Below, piece after piece: positions 62,616-64,000 of a stretch of 64,000 nt of DNA; position 1 is the first letter of the stretch; each line of letters starts with the position of its first letter. The position numbers and the translations under genes were made by a program. The notes under the pieces are model-generated. The model did not search any database and had not been told where the DNA came from. It was given only the letters and a program-made list of their open reading frames with translations. Source of the DNA: Bradyrhizobium sediminis. Lineage in GTDB: Bacteria; Pseudomonadota; Alphaproteobacteria; Rhizobiales; Xanthobacteraceae. Location of the stretch: the NCBI RefSeq assembly GCF_018736105.1, contig NZ_CP076135.1, positions 496,001 through 560,000 of the forward strand, in the 5' to 3' direction.

Positions 62616-63080
62616 ATGAAGGGTAGAAGCCGTTTATTGGGGGACGAAGTAGTGGTCGATCTAAGGCTGCCTGCACTTGCGCTGATTTTCATTTCAGTTG
62701 CCCTCATGGCCGGATGCGTGAGCAAGCAAGACCTTGACTCTTGGCAAGGCATCCCGGTCGCGGAATTGGACAAACATCCATTCTTTCTGACGGTCCCGGT
62801 TGTGCGAACAATTGCCAGCGACGGAACCGAAATACGAAATTACGTCAACGGCCAGAACGTCGCGTCGTGTTCAGGCGGGGGCCAGATTTTCAAATCCACC
62901 GTCGATATGGCAAGCTACAGCGGCTTCTCAAGCTGCATGCAGAAATTTCAAGCCTGCAACAATATTTTCTATATCAAGGACGGCCGCGTTCAACAGTACA
63001 TCACCAGCGGGACCGGCGGCTCCATCTGCATGACCGATGAAAGCATGAGACCGGGATTCAGAGGGTCGAAGAACTTTTGA
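62616..63080 (+). CDS. lipoprotein of unknown function
   Basis: 154 residues. A lipobox LMAGC (lipidated Cys about residue 34) follows a hydrophobic stretch, so it is anchored in the cell envelope. The mature part has five more cysteines (CSGGGQIF, SSCMQKFQACNNIFYIKDG, SICMTDES) and may form disulfides. The start is not firm; ATG 62616 is used, and a GTG at 62653 would give a shorter signal. No family recognised. Confidence 0.7.
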   Translation: MKGRSRLLGDEVVVDLRLPALALIFISVALMAGCVSKQDLDSWQGIPVAELDKHPFFLTVPVVRTIASDGTEIRNYVNGQNVASCSGGGQIFKSTVDMASYSGFSSCMQKFQACNNIFYIKDGRVQQYITSGTGGSICMTDESMRPGFRGSKNF

Positions 63081-63108
63081 CCTCGCAACCGCTTGCGAGC
63101 CGGTTTCC

Positions 63109-63771
63109 TCACGCCGCGACCTTGTCTTCCTTGTCCACGCCGCGGGCGACGATCTTCAGCGCGTCATGTGGCAACGGCCGCTGCAGCGCCTTGGCTTCGT
63201 CCCAGGGTGCGCGCATCCAAACGTCGCGCTCTTCGTCGGTTGTCAGGATCACCGGCATGGCCTTCGGGTGAATCGGCTCGACGATCGCGTTCGGCGCCGT
63301 CGTCAGGAAGCCATAGACGTCGTGAGGGCCGGGGACCGGTTTGGACTTGGTGCCGCGGTCGCCGCGGAACAGGGTCCAGATCCCTGCAAAGGCGAACAGG
63401 GGGCGATCGCCGTTCAGCGCGAACCAGACCACATCCTTCTTACCGGTCCCTGGGTTGGGCTCAGGTGCGTATTCCGAAAAGCTATTGGCCGGCACCAGGC
63501 AGCGGTTCTCCGGCTTCAACCAGCCCCGCCAGTGGGGAGAGGAGGTGTTGCGAATATTGGTGACCGGCGGGCCGCCGAACTTCGGGGGCGCCGGCATCCC
63601 CCAGCGCATCATGGTCAGTTCGTGTTCAGAGCCAGCGTTCCGCACCACGGGCGCCGGATAGTCGGGAAATACGCCAGTCATTGGCGGCAGGTTGCCCACG
63701 TATTGGTTGACCACGCGGAAAAGCCGACGGATCGCCTCCTGGTTCGTAGTGATCGAATACAGATTGCACAT
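63109..63771 (-). CDS. SRAP/YedK (HMCES-like) protein
   Basis: 220 residues beginning [18 protein letters not shown], where Cys2 becomes the N-terminal nucleophile after Met removal. [33 protein letters not shown] carries the conserved Asn, Arg and Glu, and [13 protein letters not shown] the His. SRAP proteins bind abasic sites in single-stranded DNA and form a protective crosslink. This is a full-length core DNA-repair gene, with the start fixed at ATG 63771 by the need for Cys2. Confidence 0.96.
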   Translation of the reverse strand: MCNLYSITTNQEAIRRLFRVVNQYVGNLPPMTGVFPDYPAPVVRNAGSEHELTMMRWGMPAPPKFGGPPVTNIRNTSSPHWRGWLKPENRCLVPANSFSEYAPEPNPGTGKKDVVWFALNGDRPLFAFAGIWTLFRGDRGTKSKPVPGPHDVYGFLTTAPNAIVEPIHPKAMPVILTTDEERDVWMRAPWDEAKALQRPLPHDALKIVARGVDKEDKVAA

Positions 63772-64000
63772 TGACCGACCTGTAGGGCTTTCCGGATGCT
63801 CCGGGCGTCTAATCCTAGGGGCATTGCCGGGGCTCGCAAGGGCCGCTGTAATGCTTCGCCATGGGCACCAAGTCGCGAGAGGGGCAGCCAAATCTGCGGC
63901 GCGAAAACGACTGCCAAACATGCCCGCCAGCGCGCCACGGAGGCCGTCCGTGAGGCAGACCGCGCAGAGGCTTACCGCGCATGGTCGGTGCGGATTTGAC
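63772..64000. other. 3' end of the window, no supported gene
   Basis: 229 bp upstream of the SRAP gene. A frame on the plus strand from 63796 and a short one from 63860 lack domain signature and ribosome sites. A gene beginning outside the window cannot be excluded. Confidence 0.4.

Noticed and set aside
63796..63999. Open frame reaching the right window edge
   Set aside because: No signature or ribosome site; basic, Arg/Ala-rich composition typical of a chance frame.

Overview
The window looks like chromosomal DNA of an alphaproteobacterium of the Bradyrhizobium/Rhodopseudomonas type. The reasons are high GC, a form-II-like coxMSL set, EcfG-type promoters (GGAAC-N16-CGTT) on trehalose genes, and gene families common in that group (DUF2783, DUF1272, DUF3175, DUF2924). 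Names come from reading translations by eye; no database search was run.

Region 1 (1-20.5 kb) is core metabolism. It holds tyrosine/homogentisate degradation (hmgA, fahA, hppD with a divergent Lrp/AsnC regulator), an AMACR-like CoA transferase with a luciferase-like flavin oxidoreductase, a coxS-coxL-coxM molybdenum hydroxylase, a chemoreceptor, and an MFS transporter-otsB-otsA trehalose cluster with two EcfG-like promoters. A tRNA-Ser(GGA) gene at 20709-20798 closes this region.

Region 2 (21-52 kb) is an accessory island that reads as successive modules. In order: a periplasmic CHAT protease-like protein with a trypsin-like protease; a prokaryotic ubiquitin-like operon (multiubiquitin, E2-E1 fusion, DUF6527) with a divergent Xre-ImmA/IrrE pair; a secreted nuclease; an operon of membrane protein, Thoeris-like TIR and CAP12/TIR-like protein; a stand-alone TIR protein; a UvrD-like helicase coupled to a ParB-like protein; a DUF4062 + DUF4365/HNH pair; a compact serine-recombinase cassette; phage-type genes (replication HTH, ParB-methyltransferase, P27 small terminase); a DnaQ-like exonuclease; and an AspBHI-like restriction enzyme. 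Two repeat families mark module edges. Family 1 is about 65 bp around an inverted repeat ACTGATAAG-N14-CTTATCAGT, in four copies (21.3, 26.7, 30.4, 39.2 kb). Family 2 is TTCCATAAC-N5-ATYSGCGAAT-like, in five copies (39.2, 41.8, 50.8, 52.3, 58.3 kb). Both resemble tyrosine-recombinase core sites, but no tyrosine recombinase is in the window.

Region 3 (52-58.3 kb) is an aromatic meta-cleavage cluster: branched-chain-type binding protein, FAA hydrolase, FAD hydroxylase, IclR regulator, extradiol dioxygenase. It lies between 20-bp direct repeats next to family-2 motifs, beside an HdeD-like gene cut at the repeat. Region 4 (58.3-64 kb) holds a methyltransferase, a membrane protein of glycosyltransferase-39 type, a second large serine recombinase, a lipoprotein and an SRAP/YedK protein.

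The most interesting parts are the module-boundary repeats, the TIR operon at 31.3-34.1 kb, the ubiquitin-like operon and the CHAT/trypsin pair.
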